NCBI RefSeq assembly: GCF_019802125.1
Contig: NZ_JAHVHT010000002.1
Coordinates: 186,001-250,000, forward strand
Origin: Tateyamaria omphalii
Lineage (GTDB): Bacteria; Pseudomonadota; Alphaproteobacteria; Rhodobacterales; Rhodobacteraceae
DNA length: 64,000 nucleotides
Reading direction: 5' to 3'
The notes below the pieces were generated by a model. It was not told the origin of the DNA. It saw only the letters and a program-made list of their open reading frames with translations, and did not search any database. Every line of letters begins with the position of its first letter. The stretch's first letter is position 1. This document shows, in pieces, positions 53,598-63,958 of this stretch. Position numbers and translations under genes: made by a program.

Positions 53598-56069
53598 TCA
53601 GTCGAGCGTCCGAGTGACTTCTTCCCGTTCGAAAATCTCGATGACGTCGGCAGGGCGAATGTCGTCATAGTTTTCGAATGCCATACCGCATTCCTGACCC
53701 GACTGAACCTCGGCCACTTCGTCCTTGAAACGCTTGAGCGTTTTCAATGTGCCTTCGTGGATCACCACGTTGTCACGCAGCAGGCGCACACCGGCAGAGC
53801 GACGAGCGACGCCTTCGGTCACCAGACAACCCGCAACCTTGCCGACACCCGTGACTTTGAAGACTTCCTTGATCTCGGCATAACCGATGAAGTTCTCGCG
53901 AATCTCGGCACTCAACAGACCGGATGCCGCAGCTTTCACATCGTCCACAAGGTCATAGATGACCGAGTAGTAACGGATCTCGACACCTTTCTGGTTGGCC
54001 GTGTTCCGGGCAGACGCGTTCGCACGGACGTTAAAGCCCATGATCGGCGCACCGGATGCTTCGGCCAGACCCACGTCGGTTTCAGTGATCGCGCCAACGC
54101 CCGAGTGGAGCACGCGCACACGTACCTCATCGTTGCCGATCTTCTCCATCGCCTGAACGATGGCTTCGGCAGAACCCTGTACGTCCGCTTTGACCAGAAT
54201 GGGCAGCTCGCTGACATTCTCGTCGGCCTTGGCATTGGCCATAAGCTGTTCGAGGGTCGTTGCCGCACCAGCCGCCGCGCGTTTGTCCTTGGCGGCTTTC
54301 TCGCGATACTCCGCGATCTCACGCGCCTGCGCTTCGGTCTCGGTCACGTTCAGAACGTCACCCGCCTCTGGCGTACCGTTCAGGCCAAGCACCTCAACAG
54401 GAACAGACGGTCCCGCTTCTTTCACGCGCTCGCCCTTGTCGTTGATGAGGGCACGGACCTTGCCGTATTGCTCGCCCACAACAAAGATGTCGCCTTGGCG
54501 CAGCGTCCCGGTCTGAACCAGAACAGTCGCGACGGGACCACGGCCAACGTCCAACTGCGCCTCGATCACGGCACCCTGGGCCGCGCGGTCGGGGTTCGCT
54601 TTGAGTTCCAGAATCTCAGCCTGCAGCGCGATGGCTTCGAGCAGCGCGTCCAGACCCTTGCCAGTGATGGCCGACACTTCAACGTCCTGCACTTCACCGG
54701 ACATCTTCTCGACGATCACTTCGTGCTGCAGCAGGTCCGTGCGCACCTTGTCCGGGTTCGCTTCGGGCTTGTCGCACTTGTTGATCGCAACGATCATTGG
54801 CACTTCGGCCGCCTTGGCGTGGTTGATGGCTTCGATGGTCTGCGGCATCACAGCGTCATCCGCCGCAACAACCAGAACCACGATATCCGTCACCTGCGCA
54901 CCGCGCGACCGCATCGATGTAAATGCCGCGTGGCCGGGGGTGTCGAGGAAGGACAGCGTCACACCATCATCGGTTTTCACCTGATAGGCACCGATGTGCT
55001 GCGTGATCCCGCCTGCTTCTCCCGCGACAACCTTGGCATCACGAATCGCATCAAGAAGCGATGTTTTACCATGGTCGACGTGACCCATGATGGTGATGAC
55101 CGGCGGACGACCCTGCAGGTCTTCTGCCTTGTCCTCAACCTCTTTGATCACATCCTCGACGTCGGCGTCGGACACACGCTGCACGCGGTGGCCGAATTCC
55201 TCGACAATCAGTTCAGCGGTGTCGGCGTCAATGGTCTGGTTCTGCGTGACCATCATGCCGTTGTTCATCAATGCCTTGACCACGTCGCCGACCTTTTCGG
55301 TCATGCGGTTGGCCAGCTCGGACACAACGATGGCCTCGGGGACCTGCACGTCGCGGACAACCTTTTCACGCTCGACCGAACCACCCATGGCTTTCTGCCG
55401 GGCACGTTCCTGCTTGCGCTTCATGGCTGCCATAGACCGCTGGCGTCCACCTTCGCCACCGGACAGCGCCTGGTTCAGCGTCAGCTTGCCCGAACGGCGA
55501 CCGCCATCGTCGCGACCACGGTTGTTGGGCCGCTGGTCGCGGTCACGCTCGTTCTTGCGTGGGGTTGCGGCAGGCTGCGCCTGACGTTGTGCCGGTTGCG
55601 CCTTTTCCGCAGGTGCGGCAGCCGCAGCTTGAGCAGCCGCAGCCGCTTCGGCGGCCTTGCGCTTTTCTTCTTCTTCCTTGGCCTTCAGCGCCTCTTCGCG
55701 TTCGCGCTCGGCCTTTTCCTTGGCCTCGGCTTCGGCACGACGACGCTCGCGTTCGGCTTCACGTGCCTTTTCCTCGGCCTCGCGCTTGGCGGCTTCCTCG
55801 ACTTCACGCGCCTTGGCCGCTTGAACGGCTTTCAGGCGGCGCTCCATCTCTGCATCTGAAATGCCCGCCGGACGACGGCTGGGGTCACCCCCGGCAGCAC
55901 CACCTGCGCCAGCGGGCTTCGCGGCACCGGGTTTCGGCACCACAACGCGCTTGCGCTTGGTCTCGACGACGACATTCTTGGTTCGCCCGTGGCTGAAACT
56001 CTGTTTCACATTGCCCGGACGCGCGCCGCTGCGCAGACCCAGTGTCTTTTTCCCGTCAGTATCGCTCAT
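53598..56069 (-). CDS. infB: Translation initiation factor IF-2
   Basis: An 823-residue initiation GTPase. The N-terminal 260 residues are charged and low complexity, with a long Glu/Lys/Ala/Arg coiled-coil stretch. The G domain has [15 protein letters not shown] (G1), [17 protein letters not shown] (G3) and [11 protein letters not shown] (G4). Domains II-IV follow, ending in the fMet-tRNA-binding C2 domain ([20 protein letters not shown]). It places initiator tRNA on the 30S subunit. It is the last gene of the rimP-nusA-ylxR-infB operon and ends at a strong terminator. Confidence 0.97.
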   Translation of the reverse strand: MSDTDGKKTLGLRSGARPGNVKQSFSHGRTKNVVVETKRKRVVVPKPGAAKPAGAGGAAGGDPSRRPAGISDAEMERRLKAVQAAKAREVEEAAKREAEEKAREAERERRRAEAEAKEKAEREREEALKAKEEEEKRKAAEAAAAAQAAAAAPAEKAQPAQRQAQPAATPRKNERDRDQRPNNRGRDDGGRRSGKLTLNQALSGGEGGRQRSMAAMKRKQERARQKAMGGSVEREKVVRDVQVPEAIVVSELANRMTEKVGDVVKALMNNGMMVTQNQTIDADTAELIVEEFGHRVQRVSDADVEDVIKEVEDKAEDLQGRPPVITIMGHVDHGKTSLLDAIRDAKVVAGEAGGITQHIGAYQVKTDDGVTLSFLDTPGHAAFTSMRSRGAQVTDIVVLVVAADDAVMPQTIEAINHAKAAEVPMIVAINKCDKPEANPDKVRTDLLQHEVIVEKMSGEVQDVEVSAITGKGLDALLEAIALQAEILELKANPDRAAQGAVIEAQLDVGRGPVATVLVQTGTLRQGDIFVVGEQYGKVRALINDKGERVKEAGPSVPVEVLGLNGTPEAGDVLNVTETEAQAREIAEYREKAAKDKRAAAGAATTLEQLMANAKADENVSELPILVKADVQGSAEAIVQAMEKIGNDEVRVRVLHSGVGAITETDVGLAEASGAPIMGFNVRANASARNTANQKGVEIRYYSVIYDLVDDVKAAASGLLSAEIRENFIGYAEIKEVFKVTGVGKVAGCLVTEGVARRSAGVRLLRDNVVIHEGTLKTLKRFKDEVAEVQSGQECGMAFENYDDIRPADVIEIFEREEVTRTLD

Positions 56070-56078
56070 AAAGCTCGT

Positions 56079-56729
56079 CTATCCTTCCCGGCGGCCCTTG
56101 CCGCCGTCTTTTTCGCGTCCGGTGGCCCCTGCCACCATAGATTCACGGACTCCGCGTAAACGGTTGGCTTCCTCTACAACACGTTGCGTGAGTCCACCAG
56201 AGGCGAGCGCCCCATGTATCACAGTTTGACGGCCAAAGGCCAAACCCAACTCATCCGCCGTCAGCCAGCCGATATACGTGCCAAAATGCGGCGTACTCAG
56301 CTTGGACTTGCCACGGCCGGACCCATCGACCGCCTGGATCAGAACCTGCGCCTCTTCCATCTGGAGCATGTTCTTGACCTTTTCATAGCCTGCCACGGCA
56401 CGGCCGCCCTTGCGCGACAGCGCGATCAGGTCAATCACCCGCCGCGCCAATTGCCGCTCAACCTCGGCCACCAAATCGTCCGGCACCTGCACGGGTTGCT
56501 TGGCTCCCCGTGCAAACAGCTTCTTCTGCACCGCTTTTTCCAGCGCAGCCCGGTCGGCCGCGACATAGATGCCACGACCGGGCAGCTTGCCCGCGATGTC
56601 CGGCACGATCTGTGCATCAGGCCCCACAACAAAGCGGATCAACCCATGCTTGGGTTGCACCTCGCCCGTGGCAATGCACTTGCGCTCCGGTCCATCCGAC
56701 CGATCCTTTGAGACGCCACCGCGACCCAT
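56079..56729 (-). CDS. YlxR (RnpM)-L7Ae fusion RNA-binding protein
   Basis: A 216-residue protein between nusA and infB. The N-terminal YlxR/DUF448 domain has PERKCIATGEVQPKHGLIRF and the GRGIYVAADRAALEKAVQKK motif. The C-terminal half is L7Ae-like (VIDLIALSRKGGRAVAGYEK, VLIQAVDGSGRGKSKL, ELGLAFGRQTVIHGALASGG). YlxR proteins bind RNase P RNA in Firmicutes; the fused form is usual in alphaproteobacteria. I choose the ATG at 56729 over the GTG at 56738. It starts 22 nt after nusA and ends 9 nt before infB. Confidence 0.88.
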   Translation of the reverse strand: MGRGGVSKDRSDGPERKCIATGEVQPKHGLIRFVVGPDAQIVPDIAGKLPGRGIYVAADRAALEKAVQKKLFARGAKQPVQVPDDLVAEVERQLARRVIDLIALSRKGGRAVAGYEKVKNMLQMEEAQVLIQAVDGSGRGKSKLSTPHFGTYIGWLTADELGLAFGRQTVIHGALASGGLTQRVVEEANRLRGVRESMVAGATGREKDGGKGRREG

Positions 56730-56751
56730 CAGGCCCACCCGAGGCCTGAGA

Positions 56752-58371
56752 TCAGGCCTCGGCCTCCTCGGTCAGCTCTTCGCCGTCCTCGGCCTCGGCT
56801 TCGGCTTCCAATTCAGCGGGATCAACCCAACCCAGCAGAACGCGGGCGGTCATGATCAGGTGCTGCGCCTCTTCCAAGGAAACGTCGAAGGGTTCCAGAA
56901 CACCATCGTCCTTGTGACGTTCGCCATCGACGGTTGTCCAGCCACCGGCCAGTTCCCAGTCTGCGCAAGTTGCAAAATCTTCGAGGGTTTTGACGTCGTC
57001 CTTGGCGAGCGCCTCTACCATTTGGGGTGTGAGCCCGTCGAATTCAATAAGGCTGTCCTCGGCACCCATCGACCGCGCATTGTCCAGCGCTGCCTTAGCT
57101 TGGGCTTCCAGCACGTCGCGAGCGCGCGCCTGCAATTCTTCGGCAGTGCCTTCGTCCACACCATCAATGACCAAGAGTTCGTCCAGTTCGACGTATGCCA
57201 CTTCTTCCAGGTTGGTGAACCCTTCGGAGACCAGCAACTGGGCAAAGAATTCGTCAAGGTCCAGCGTGTCCATGAACAGCTTGGTGCGCTCTTCGAATTC
57301 GGCCTGCCGACGTGCCGATTCTTCGGCCTCGGTCATGATGTCGATGTCGAGGTTGGTGAGTTGCGACGCCAGACGCACGTTCTGACCGCGACGACCGATG
57401 GCAAGGCTTAGCTGCTCTTCAGGCACGACCACTTCGATCTTGCCCGCTTCCTCGTCCAGAACCACCTTGCTCACCTCGGCGGGCTGCAATGCGTTCACGA
57501 GGAAGGTCGGCTGGTCTTCATTCCAAGGAATGATGTCGATCTTTTCGCCCTGAAGCTCATTCACGACAGCCTGCACGCGCGAACCACGCATACCCACACA
57601 GGCACCCACGGGGTCGATGGAGCCGTCATAGGAAATCACGGCAATCTTGGCGCGGGAACCTGGGTCGCGCGCAACGGCCTTGATCTCGATGATGCCGTCG
57701 TAGATCTCGGGCACTTCCATCTTGAACAGCTCGGCCATGAACTCGGGCGCGGTGCGGCTCAGGAAGATCTGGGGGCCGCGCTGCTCGCGGCGCACATCCT
57801 TGATGTAGCAGCGGATGCGGTCATTCGGGCGATACGATTCGCGCCCGATCTTTTCGTTGCGGCGCAGGATGGCTTCACCTGCACCCACATCGACGATGAC
57901 GTTGCCGTATTCCTCGCGCTTGACCAGCGCGTTGATGATGGTGCCCGCGCGATCCTTGAACTCTTCGTACTGACGGTCACGCTCAGCTTCGCGGACCTTC
58001 TGCAAGATCACCTGCTTGGCGGACTGGGCGGCGATACGGCCCATCTCGACGGGGGGGACTTCCTCGACAAAGGTGTCACCGACCTGAGGGTCTTCCATGT
58101 ACTGTTTGGCCTGTTCAACGGTGAACTCGGCCTGGTAGTTTTCCAGCTCTTCTTCCTCGACCACGGTGCGGACGCGGGTAAAGGTCGCCTTGCCTGTCTT
58201 GCGGTCAATGGACACGCGAATGTCCATTTCGGCGCCGTAGCGGGACTTCGCCGCACGGGCGAGCGATTCTTCCATCGCCTCGACCACCAGCGCGGGGTCG
58301 ATCATCTTTTCACGGGCCACCGCCTCGGCGGTTTGCAGCAGCTCAAGCTGGTTTGCAGATGTAATGGCCAT
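56752..58371 (-). CDS. nusA: Transcription termination/antitermination factor NusA
   Basis: A 539-residue RNA polymerase factor. The N-terminal domain binds polymerase (LELLQTAEAVAREKMIDPAL). An S1 domain (about 135-200), two KH domains (VGACVGMRGSRVQAVVNELQ, LAIGRRGQNVRLASQLT) and two C-terminal acidic repeats (about 365-515) follow. It controls pausing, termination and antitermination. Its ATG is in the TGATG junction with rimP, and the operon order matches the standard one. Confidence 0.97.
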   Translation of the reverse strand: MAITSANQLELLQTAEAVAREKMIDPALVVEAMEESLARAAKSRYGAEMDIRVSIDRKTGKATFTRVRTVVEEEELENYQAEFTVEQAKQYMEDPQVGDTFVEEVPPVEMGRIAAQSAKQVILQKVREAERDRQYEEFKDRAGTIINALVKREEYGNVIVDVGAGEAILRRNEKIGRESYRPNDRIRCYIKDVRREQRGPQIFLSRTAPEFMAELFKMEVPEIYDGIIEIKAVARDPGSRAKIAVISYDGSIDPVGACVGMRGSRVQAVVNELQGEKIDIIPWNEDQPTFLVNALQPAEVSKVVLDEEAGKIEVVVPEEQLSLAIGRRGQNVRLASQLTNLDIDIMTEAEESARRQAEFEERTKLFMDTLDLDEFFAQLLVSEGFTNLEEVAYVELDELLVIDGVDEGTAEELQARARDVLEAQAKAALDNARSMGAEDSLIEFDGLTPQMVEALAKDDVKTLEDFATCADWELAGGWTTVDGERHKDDGVLEPFDVSLEEAQHLIMTARVLLGWVDPAELEAEAEAEDGEELTEEAEA

Positions 58372-58964
58372 CAGCTGTCCTCCTCTGACCCTTCGGTCTC
58401 AATCTCGTCGAAATTGTCTTCGTTCAACACGCCCGCGGCTTTGCGCTGGCGCAGCATTTCCTTGATCAGCTCGTCCGTCAGGACCAGCTTGGCATCGCTC
58501 AACCACTCGAACTTCAGCCCGATGGTAATCTCTTCGCCATCGCCACCACCGGTGACGTTGATCAGAACCTCATCGTCCTCAATCCCGGCCAGCACGCCTT
58601 TGAAGCGGCGGCGGCCGTCGATCAATTCGTCGGTTTCCAGCTTGGCCTCGTACCCTTCGAACATGTCGAAGTCCTTCAGCCGCGTCAGCGGGCGGTCGAT
58701 GCCGGGCGAGGACACTTCGAGCGTGTAGGCATCAAGGATCGGATCCTCGACATCCAAGATCGCGCTCACAGCGGTCGAAATCGCCGCGCAATCATCGACC
58801 TCGATCCCGCCATCGGGCTTGTCGGCCATGATCTGCAGCGTCGTTTCCTTGCCGCTCATCAGCCGCACGCGCACCAGCTCGTACCCCAGATCCTCGATCA
58901 CCGGAGTGATGATCTCGGCCAGGCGGCGGTCGATGGCAGCTTTGGCAATCAGGTCGTTGGTCAT
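58371..58964 (-). CDS. rimP: Ribosome maturation factor RimP
   Basis: A 197-residue 30S maturation factor. The N-terminal alpha/beta domain has [38 protein letters not shown] and [20 protein letters not shown]-terminal SH3-like domain and an acidic tail (ETEGSEEDS) complete it. The start at 58964 ([12 protein letters not shown]) is set by family similarity and TTGGACACT upstream; the frame to 59117 overlaps the intergenic region only. It is the first gene of the operon, so the promoter lies in 58965-59101. Confidence 0.94.
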   Translation of the reverse strand: MTNDLIAKAAIDRRLAEIITPVIEDLGYELVRVRLMSGKETTLQIMADKPDGGIEVDDCAAISTAVSAILDVEDPILDAYTLEVSSPGIDRPLTRLKDFDMFEGYEAKLETDELIDGRRRFKGVLAGIEDDEVLINVTGGGDGEEITIGLKFEWLSDAKLVLTDELIKEMLRQRKAAGVLNEDNFDEIETEGSEEDS

Positions 58965-59101
58965 AGTGTCCAAGCACAAAAAAACGGGCGCGCGGCCCGT
59001 CGATGTTTCCCGGTGGAGCGTCGGGTGTGGACCCCAGCGCGCCGCTGTTGAAGGGGATATACGCATCAGGGGGTGAGTCTGCAAGCCCCTCGCGACGCCC
59101 T

Positions 59102-59872
59102 TCAGGCCATCCACCACCGTTCTGCCATGCGCAGGTTGTCCAGGGGCCAGGATTTGCCGACCGTCACTGGCACTGTAACCGACCGGCTGGCGATATGCGT
59201 CGGGGCATGCGCATTGGGCAGTGTCTGGAAATCGCGCGGGTCTGCGTAGTCGTCCAGCGCAATAACATCCGCCACATCGACCAACCCGTCGCGCAGCGCT
59301 TCGCCGCGCACATTGTCAGCACTGAACTGCACGAACTCGACCGAATCGAACCAGCCTGCGCCCTGCTTCCAGTGATCCGTCACGCGCGTCCCAATGAAAT
59401 GGCGCCCGTCATCCAGCTTTTGCACTTCATAAAGGCCGGTGCCCGTCGCCCCGCGAATTTCGAAGCCCGGTTGGGCCAGCAGGTAAGGCAGGCTCGGGTT
59501 TGGCGCATCCAGCGTGATCTGAACGGTGAGAGCATCCAGCGCCTGAACATCCCACATCAGATTGGCGACAGTTGAGGCATCAAACGGGGTTCCGTCATGA
59601 AAGGTCACGCCCTCGCGCAGCTTGAAACGCCACACACGCGCATCCGCGTCCGAGGACCACTCCGTCGCCAACTCACCGCGCAACGTGCCGTCCGCCGCAA
59701 TCTCTGTCAGATTGTCATAAACCGTCGCCGCAACCACACGCTCAAACAACGCGGGCGACAAGGCCGCCCGCAACCGCCCACCCCGCTGGGGCAACGCCGA
59801 TGCCCCGGTCGCAGCCAGCAGGGCTGCGGCGGCACCGGAAGCAAACAGCGCGCGGCGGTCGATGCGGGTCAT
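59102..59872 (-). CDS. Short SBP_bac_5-type solute-binding protein (one lobe only)
   Basis: A 256-residue exported protein with a twin-arginine-like signal ([20 protein letters not shown]). The mature part matches the first lobe of peptide/nickel-binding proteins. Segments seen are [56 protein letters not shown] and [20 protein letters not shown]. Complete family members have about 500 residues; here the second lobe is missing and the frame ends cleanly with WWMA. No permease or ATPase is near. It overlaps pip as ATGA. It could be a reduced but functional binder or a decayed gene; clean codon use favours the former. Confidence 0.75.
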   Translation of the reverse strand: MTRIDRRALFASGAAAALLAATGASALPQRGGRLRAALSPALFERVVAATVYDNLTEIAADGTLRGELATEWSSDADARVWRFKLREGVTFHDGTPFDASTVANLMWDVQALDALTVQITLDAPNPSLPYLLAQPGFEIRGATGTGLYEVQKLDDGRHFIGTRVTDHWKQGAGWFDSVEFVQFSADNVRGEALRDGLVDVADVIALDDYADPRDFQTLPNAHAPTHIASRSVTVPVTVGKSWPLDNLRMAERWWMA

Positions 59873-60840
59873 TTTCCTGCGATCCTGTCCATGGTGCGCA
59901 CCAGTTCAGCCGAAATCCCCGGCTCAGACAAGGCATGACCGGCATTGCGGACCATTTTCAACTCACCCAGCGGCCATGCTTTGGACAAGGCGTAGGCACT
60001 GTCAGGCGGGCAGATCATATCGTAGCGGCCCTGCACAATGGTGCCGGGGATGTGCTTGATCCGACCGGCATGGGCGAGGATCTGACCGTCGAACTCAAGG
60101 AAACCAGCATTGGTGAAATAGTGATTCTCAAGCCGAGCGAAAGCGCGGGCATAGTCTCCAGGGGCCTCTCCACCAGCGCCCGAAGAATGAATCGACGCCA
60201 ACGCATTTTCCCAGGACGACCATGCGCGGGCAAACCGCGTCTCCATCGCGACATCCCCGGAGAATAGACGGCGGTGATAGGCACCGATCAGATCACCGCG
60301 CTCATCTTCGGGGATCAGTCCTTCGAAGCGCGACCAGACCTCGGGCCAGAATTTGCCCGCACCGCCGCCATAGAACCAATCGAGCTCGGACTGCGTCATC
60401 AGGAATACGCCGCGCAAGACGAGGTTGCGCACGCGCGCCGGATGCGCCTCGGCATAGATCAGGGCCAGCGTCGCACCCCATGAACCGCCAAAGACGATCC
60501 ACGCATCAATGTCGAGCGTCTTCCGGATCAGCTCGATGTCGTCGACCAGATGCCACGTTGTGTTGTTCATCACCGACGCATGCGGACGGGACCGCCCGCA
60601 GCCACGCTGATCAAACAGAATCACCCGATAGTGTTCAGGATCGAAATAGCGCCGCATCGCGGGGCTACAGCCGCCGCCGGGACCGCCGTGTAGCACAACC
60701 ACCGGCATACCTTCGGGATTGCCGCATTGCTCTACATAAATACGGTGCCCTTGCCCAACCTCAAGCATCCGTTGGTCGTAGGGGTCCATGGGCGGATACA
60801 GATATTGTACCGCGCGCTTTTGATCACTGTGTTTGTCCAT
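59869..60840 (-). CDS. pip: Prolyl aminopeptidase
   Basis: A 323-residue alpha/beta hydrolase (family S33) that removes N-terminal proline. The oxyanion loop is VLHGGPGGGCSP, the nucleophile Ser120 in GGSWGATLALIYA, and the Asp and His are in VQGRYDMICPP and RNAGHALSEPG. FDQRGCGRSRPHA is the usual pip signature. The length is normal. It is upstream of the one-lobed binding protein with a 4-nt overlap and divergent from ubiG across 49 nt. It is cytoplasmic, without a signal peptide. Confidence 0.93.
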   Translation of the reverse strand: MDKHSDQKRAVQYLYPPMDPYDQRMLEVGQGHRIYVEQCGNPEGMPVVVLHGGPGGGCSPAMRRYFDPEHYRVILFDQRGCGRSRPHASVMNNTTWHLVDDIELIRKTLDIDAWIVFGGSWGATLALIYAEAHPARVRNLVLRGVFLMTQSELDWFYGGGAGKFWPEVWSRFEGLIPEDERGDLIGAYHRRLFSGDVAMETRFARAWSSWENALASIHSSGAGGEAPGDYARAFARLENHYFTNAGFLEFDGQILAHAGRIKHIPGTIVQGRYDMICPPDSAYALSKAWPLGELKMVRNAGHALSEPGISAELVRTMDRIAGK

Positions 60841-60889
60841 TACTGACCTACATAGGGCGTAAGACGCACATGAGCATACGGAGACGCAA

Positions 60890-61636
60890 ATGCAAACGCA
60901 TCAAACCACCGTTGACCCATCGGAAATCGCAAAATTCGAGGCGATGGCGGCGGAATGGTGGGATCCGAACGGGAAATTCAAGCCGCTGCACATGCTGAAC
61001 CCCTGTCGGCTCGACTACATCACCAGCCAGATCGCGGCAGAGTTTGACCTGGATCTGACCGGTCCAGAAGCGTTCAAAGGGCTGCGCATCCTGGACATAG
61101 GCTGCGGTGGCGGTCTGCTGGCCGAACCCATGGCGCGGCTTGGAGCCGACGTGGTGGGCGCCGACGCGGCGGAACGCAACATCCCCGTCGCGAGAGTTCA
61201 TGCCGAACAATCCAGGCTGACCATCGACTACCGCCACACCACAGCCGAGGATATGGCCGCCGCGGGCGAGCAATTCGACGTCGTGTTGAACATGGAAGTG
61301 GTGGAGCACGTAGCCGATCCGCTCAGCTACTTGACCGCCTGCCGCCAGCTTTTGAAACCCGGTGGCTTGCACATCTGTTCGACCATCAACCGGAACCCGA
61401 AATCCTACATGATGGCGATCATCGGGGCCGAACACGTGATGCGATGGCTGCCCAAGGGCACGCACGAATGGAACAAGTTCATCACGCCCGACGAACTCTT
61501 TGATCTGATGCGCAACGCGGGTCTCGATCCCGTGGATCGCAAGGGGTTCGTGTTTAATCCGCTGACGTGGAGTTGGAAACTGTCCGACACGGACCTGAGC
61601 GTGAACTACGTCACAGCAAGCCTTAATCCGGCTTAG
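60890..61636 (+). CDS. ubiG: Ubiquinone biosynthesis O-methyltransferase
   Basis: A 248-residue SAM-dependent methyltransferase that carries out both O-methylations in ubiquinone synthesis. It begins with the UbiG-typical [20 protein letters not shown] and NPCRLDYI. The SAM motif is [20 protein letters not shown], with EVVEHVADP (post I) and [19 protein letters not shown]. The ATG is preceded by GGAGACGCAA. Its 3' end overlaps the convergent MarR gene by 14 nt, in different frames on opposite strands. Confidence 0.95.
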   Translation: MQTHQTTVDPSEIAKFEAMAAEWWDPNGKFKPLHMLNPCRLDYITSQIAAEFDLDLTGPEAFKGLRILDIGCGGGLLAEPMARLGADVVGADAAERNIPVARVHAEQSRLTIDYRHTTAEDMAAAGEQFDVVLNMEVVEHVADPLSYLTACRQLLKPGGLHICSTINRNPKSYMMAIIGAEHVMRWLPKGTHEWNKFITPDELFDLMRNAGLDPVDRKGFVFNPLTWSWKLSDTDLSVNYVTASLNPA

Positions 61637-62075
61637 GCTTGCTGGACAGCTGATCGCGCAACTGGCGCAGAATGGGCAAGGTCGACCGCACGCGATCCTC
61701 GCCCAGCTTGTCGATCACTTCGCCAACCATGGGCGCAATGGAACTCAGCGCCTGATCGCGCGCGCGCAGGCCGGCTGGGCTGATCGCCACCATTTTGCGC
61801 CGCGCGTCGTCCCAATCGGGACGTATGTGGATGTACCCCGCCCACTCTAACCGGTTGAGGGTATTTGTCATGGCACCGCGGGTCACATTGAACGTCTCGG
61901 CCAGTTGGGCCGGGGTACGTTCACCTTCATGCCATGCCAAGTGGTTCAGGACCGAAAAGTGCGAGATCTCCATGCCCTTCGGCAACACACGGCTGAGCCT
62001 GTTGCGGACCATTTGGTCCGCTGCCAACACCTCGCTGAAAAGCGAAATTGCCAGTGCGTTCTTGTCTGTGCTCAT
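61623..62075 (-). CDS. MarR-family transcriptional regulator
   Basis: A 150-residue winged-helix regulator. The DNA-binding core is [20 protein letters not shown], followed by [20 protein letters not shown] (recognition helix) and a wing containing [18 protein letters not shown]. Long N- and C-terminal helices for dimerisation are present. The ligand is unknown. It starts 6 nt after the nitrilase-family gene on the same strand; the palindromic operator expected for a MarR protein is not obvious upstream of that gene. Confidence 0.9.
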   Translation of the reverse strand: MSTDKNALAISLFSEVLAADQMVRNRLSRVLPKGMEISHFSVLNHLAWHEGERTPAQLAETFNVTRGAMTNTLNRLEWAGYIHIRPDWDDARRKMVAISPAGLRARDQALSSIAPMVGEVIDKLGEDRVRSTLPILRQLRDQLSSKPKPD

Positions 62076-62081
62076 GCGCCA

Positions 62082-62912
62082 TCAGGGGGCTTCGAAGGGG
62101 CGCGCGTTGTCTCGTGACGGGACACGGCGGCGCGCCTCGGCCACCTTTTCCAAATCCAGATCAAGGACATAAATGCCGGGGGCGGTCCCTGCGTCAAGTA
62201 TCACCTCGCCCCACGGATCGACAGCAAGTGAATGCCCATACGTGGTTCGCGTCTTGTGCCGGGCGCTGGAATGCGTGCCTGTCTGGGCCGGGGCCAAAAC
62301 CCACGCCCCGGCCTCGATCGCGCGGGCGCGCAGCAAGCTGTGCCAATGCGCCGCACCGGTAACGGGCGAAAAGGCAGACGGATATGTCAGGATTTGGGCG
62401 CCGGCGCCGACCAAAGCATCGGACAGCCGCGGGAAGCGCATGTCGTAACAAACCGCCATGCCAACGGGCGCGAACTCGGGTTTTGCCAGTACCGCACGCT
62501 CTCCGGGCCGGTAGCCAGCGGATTCGCGATACGTCTCGGTATCGCTGATCGCCACATCAAACATGTGGATCTTGTCATAGCGCGCAAGGATGTCCCCGCG
62601 GGGACAGATCAGGAAAGATCGGTTGGCGAAACGTCCATCCGGATCGTCCGTCTTGAGGGCGAGCGACCCAATCAGAATATACACACCCTTGTCCGACGCC
62701 ACCCGCCGCAAAGCGGCAAGGGTCGGATCATCCTCCTCCGGGTGCAGCACCGACTGTTGATGCGCCCGACTGGTGGAAACGCAGTTCGTCACCTCGGGCG
62801 TCAGGATGAACGCGGCACCCATGTCTGCCGCTTGCTCGACCATCTCAATTGTCCGTGGCAAGTTGACCAGCGGATCGTCCGACACGTTGAGCTGCAGCAG
62901 AGCTGTCTTCAT
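62082..62912 (-). CDS. Carbon-nitrogen hydrolase (nitrilase superfamily)
   Basis: A 276-residue nitrilase-fold amidase with the catalytic triad Glu40 (LTPEVTNCV), Lys114 (RYDKIHMFD) and Cys155 (VCYDMRFPRLSDALVGAGA). The context matches Nit1/Nit2-type omega-amidase or deaminated-glutathione amidase, with LLRARAIEAGAWVLAPAQTG. Its start directly follows the grxC stop (TGAATG), which would fit a glutathione link, but the substrate is not provable. It contains a 21-nt segment identical to the tctB leader at 62589-62609. Confidence 0.9.
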   Translation of the reverse strand: MKTALLQLNVSDDPLVNLPRTIEMVEQAADMGAAFILTPEVTNCVSTSRAHQQSVLHPEEDDPTLAALRRVASDKGVYILIGSLALKTDDPDGRFANRSFLICPRGDILARYDKIHMFDVAISDTETYRESAGYRPGERAVLAKPEFAPVGMAVCYDMRFPRLSDALVGAGAQILTYPSAFSPVTGAAHWHSLLRARAIEAGAWVLAPAQTGTHSSARHKTRTTYGHSLAVDPWGEVILDAGTAPGIYVLDLDLEKVAEARRRVPSRDNARPFEAP

Positions 62913-63170
62913 TCAGGCTGCAAGCAGCGCGTCAAGCTTGCCCGCGCCATCAAGGGCATAAAGGTCGTCACACCCGCCAACATGCGTGTCGCCGATAAAG
63001 ATCTGGGGGACCGTCCGACCGCCATTGGCGCGCTTGATCATCTCCGCCTTGCGACCGGGGTTGGCGAGGACGTTTACCTCGGAGAACTCCACGCCCTTTT
63101 CTTTGAGCAACCGCTTGGCGGCGTGGCAGAAGCCGCACAAGGGCGACGTATAGATTTCGACAGCTTGCAT
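62913..63170 (-). CDS. grxC: Glutaredoxin 3
   Basis: An 85-residue glutaredoxin. The active site is CGFC (Cys12, Cys15), a variant of the usual CPYC. The glutathione-binding parts GRTVPQIFIGDTHVGGCDDL are typical, including the cis-proline in TVPQ. It reduces disulfides and glutathionylated proteins. The length is normal for Grx3. It precedes the nitrilase-family gene with no gap and follows comF by 41 nt on the same strand. Confidence 0.94.
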   Translation of the reverse strand: MQAVEIYTSPLCGFCHAAKRLLKEKGVEFSEVNVLANPGRKAEMIKRANGGRTVPQIFIGDTHVGGCDDLYALDGAGKLDALLAA

Positions 63171-63211
63171 AGCGCAGATCCTTTCGGCGCGAATTCAGAG
63201 TTGCCGGTTAT

Positions 63212-63937
63212 CTAGGCGTCTTTGACGACACGCGCCAGTACAGCGACGCACACATCTGCGGCACCTGCTGCACAACAGGCCTCGGCACAGGCGGCGAGTG
63301 TCGCACCGGTCGTCAGTACGTCGTCGATCAGCACGACCGACCGACCAGCGATCCGGTGGCGCCGCCGCTGGGCTACGCGAATCGCGCCGTCCAGGATGTT
63401 TGCACGCTCGGCTTTTGTCTTGCCATCCAGTGACGGGGTGCGCGTTGGGCGTTCCAGCAGATCCGGGCAAACGTCGAGACCGGTTTTGTCAGAAAGGTGC
63501 ATCGCGATCAGCGCGGACTGATTGTAGCGCCGTTTGGCTAGGCGCATCCAATGTAACGGGACCGGCACGAGCAGCGCATTGTTCGGAGCGATTTCGAGAA
63601 CACCTTGCCGCATCCAACCTGCGGCGGGTTTCGCGATCTCTTGCCTGTCTGCGTGCTTCAGCTGCAAGACCATCTTGCGGCCCATGCCGGTGTAGATCAG
63701 CGCAGCGCGCCCGTGTCTCCAAGGTTTGGGCGAGCGAAGACAAGCGTCGCAATGCGCGACCTCGCCCGACGCAGAACCGGGCAATGGCGTGCTGCAACTG
63801 TCACAGACGGTGCCCCCAATAAACGATGTCTGCCCCCAACACGCACCGCAAAGACCGAAGTCACTGTCGACCATCTGCCCGCACCCAAGGCACCGGGGCG
63901 GGTAAATGGCCGTGAGCGCTGTTTGTAAAAGACCCAT
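63212..63937 (-). CDS. comF: ComF-family phosphoribosyltransferase-like protein
   Basis: A 241-residue protein. An N-terminal double zinc ribbon has PPRCLGCGQMVDSDFGLCGACW and CDSCSTPLP/CDACLRSP (shown in parts: CLGCG, CGACW, CDSC, CDAC). A PRTase domain follows, with the diphosphate motif VVLIDDVLTTGATLAACAEA. ComF proteins assist natural DNA uptake in competent bacteria, but many Gram-negative members have an unclear role. It is divergent from the last partial gene across 21 nt. Confidence 0.88.
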   Translation of the reverse strand: MGLLQTALTAIYPPRCLGCGQMVDSDFGLCGACWGQTSFIGGTVCDSCSTPLPGSASGEVAHCDACLRSPKPWRHGRAALIYTGMGRKMVLQLKHADRQEIAKPAAGWMRQGVLEIAPNNALLVPVPLHWMRLAKRRYNQSALIAMHLSDKTGLDVCPDLLERPTRTPSLDGKTKAERANILDGAIRVAQRRRHRIAGRSVVLIDDVLTTGATLAACAEACCAAGAADVCVAVLARVVKDA

Positions 63938-63958
63938 CGCTGTCCTACCTATGCCGCC

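Noticed and set aside
53556..55859. 767-codon open frame antisense to infB
   Set aside because: Shadow frame with repetitive Phe/Leu and Arg tracts that reflect the Glu/Lys/Ala repeats of IF-2.
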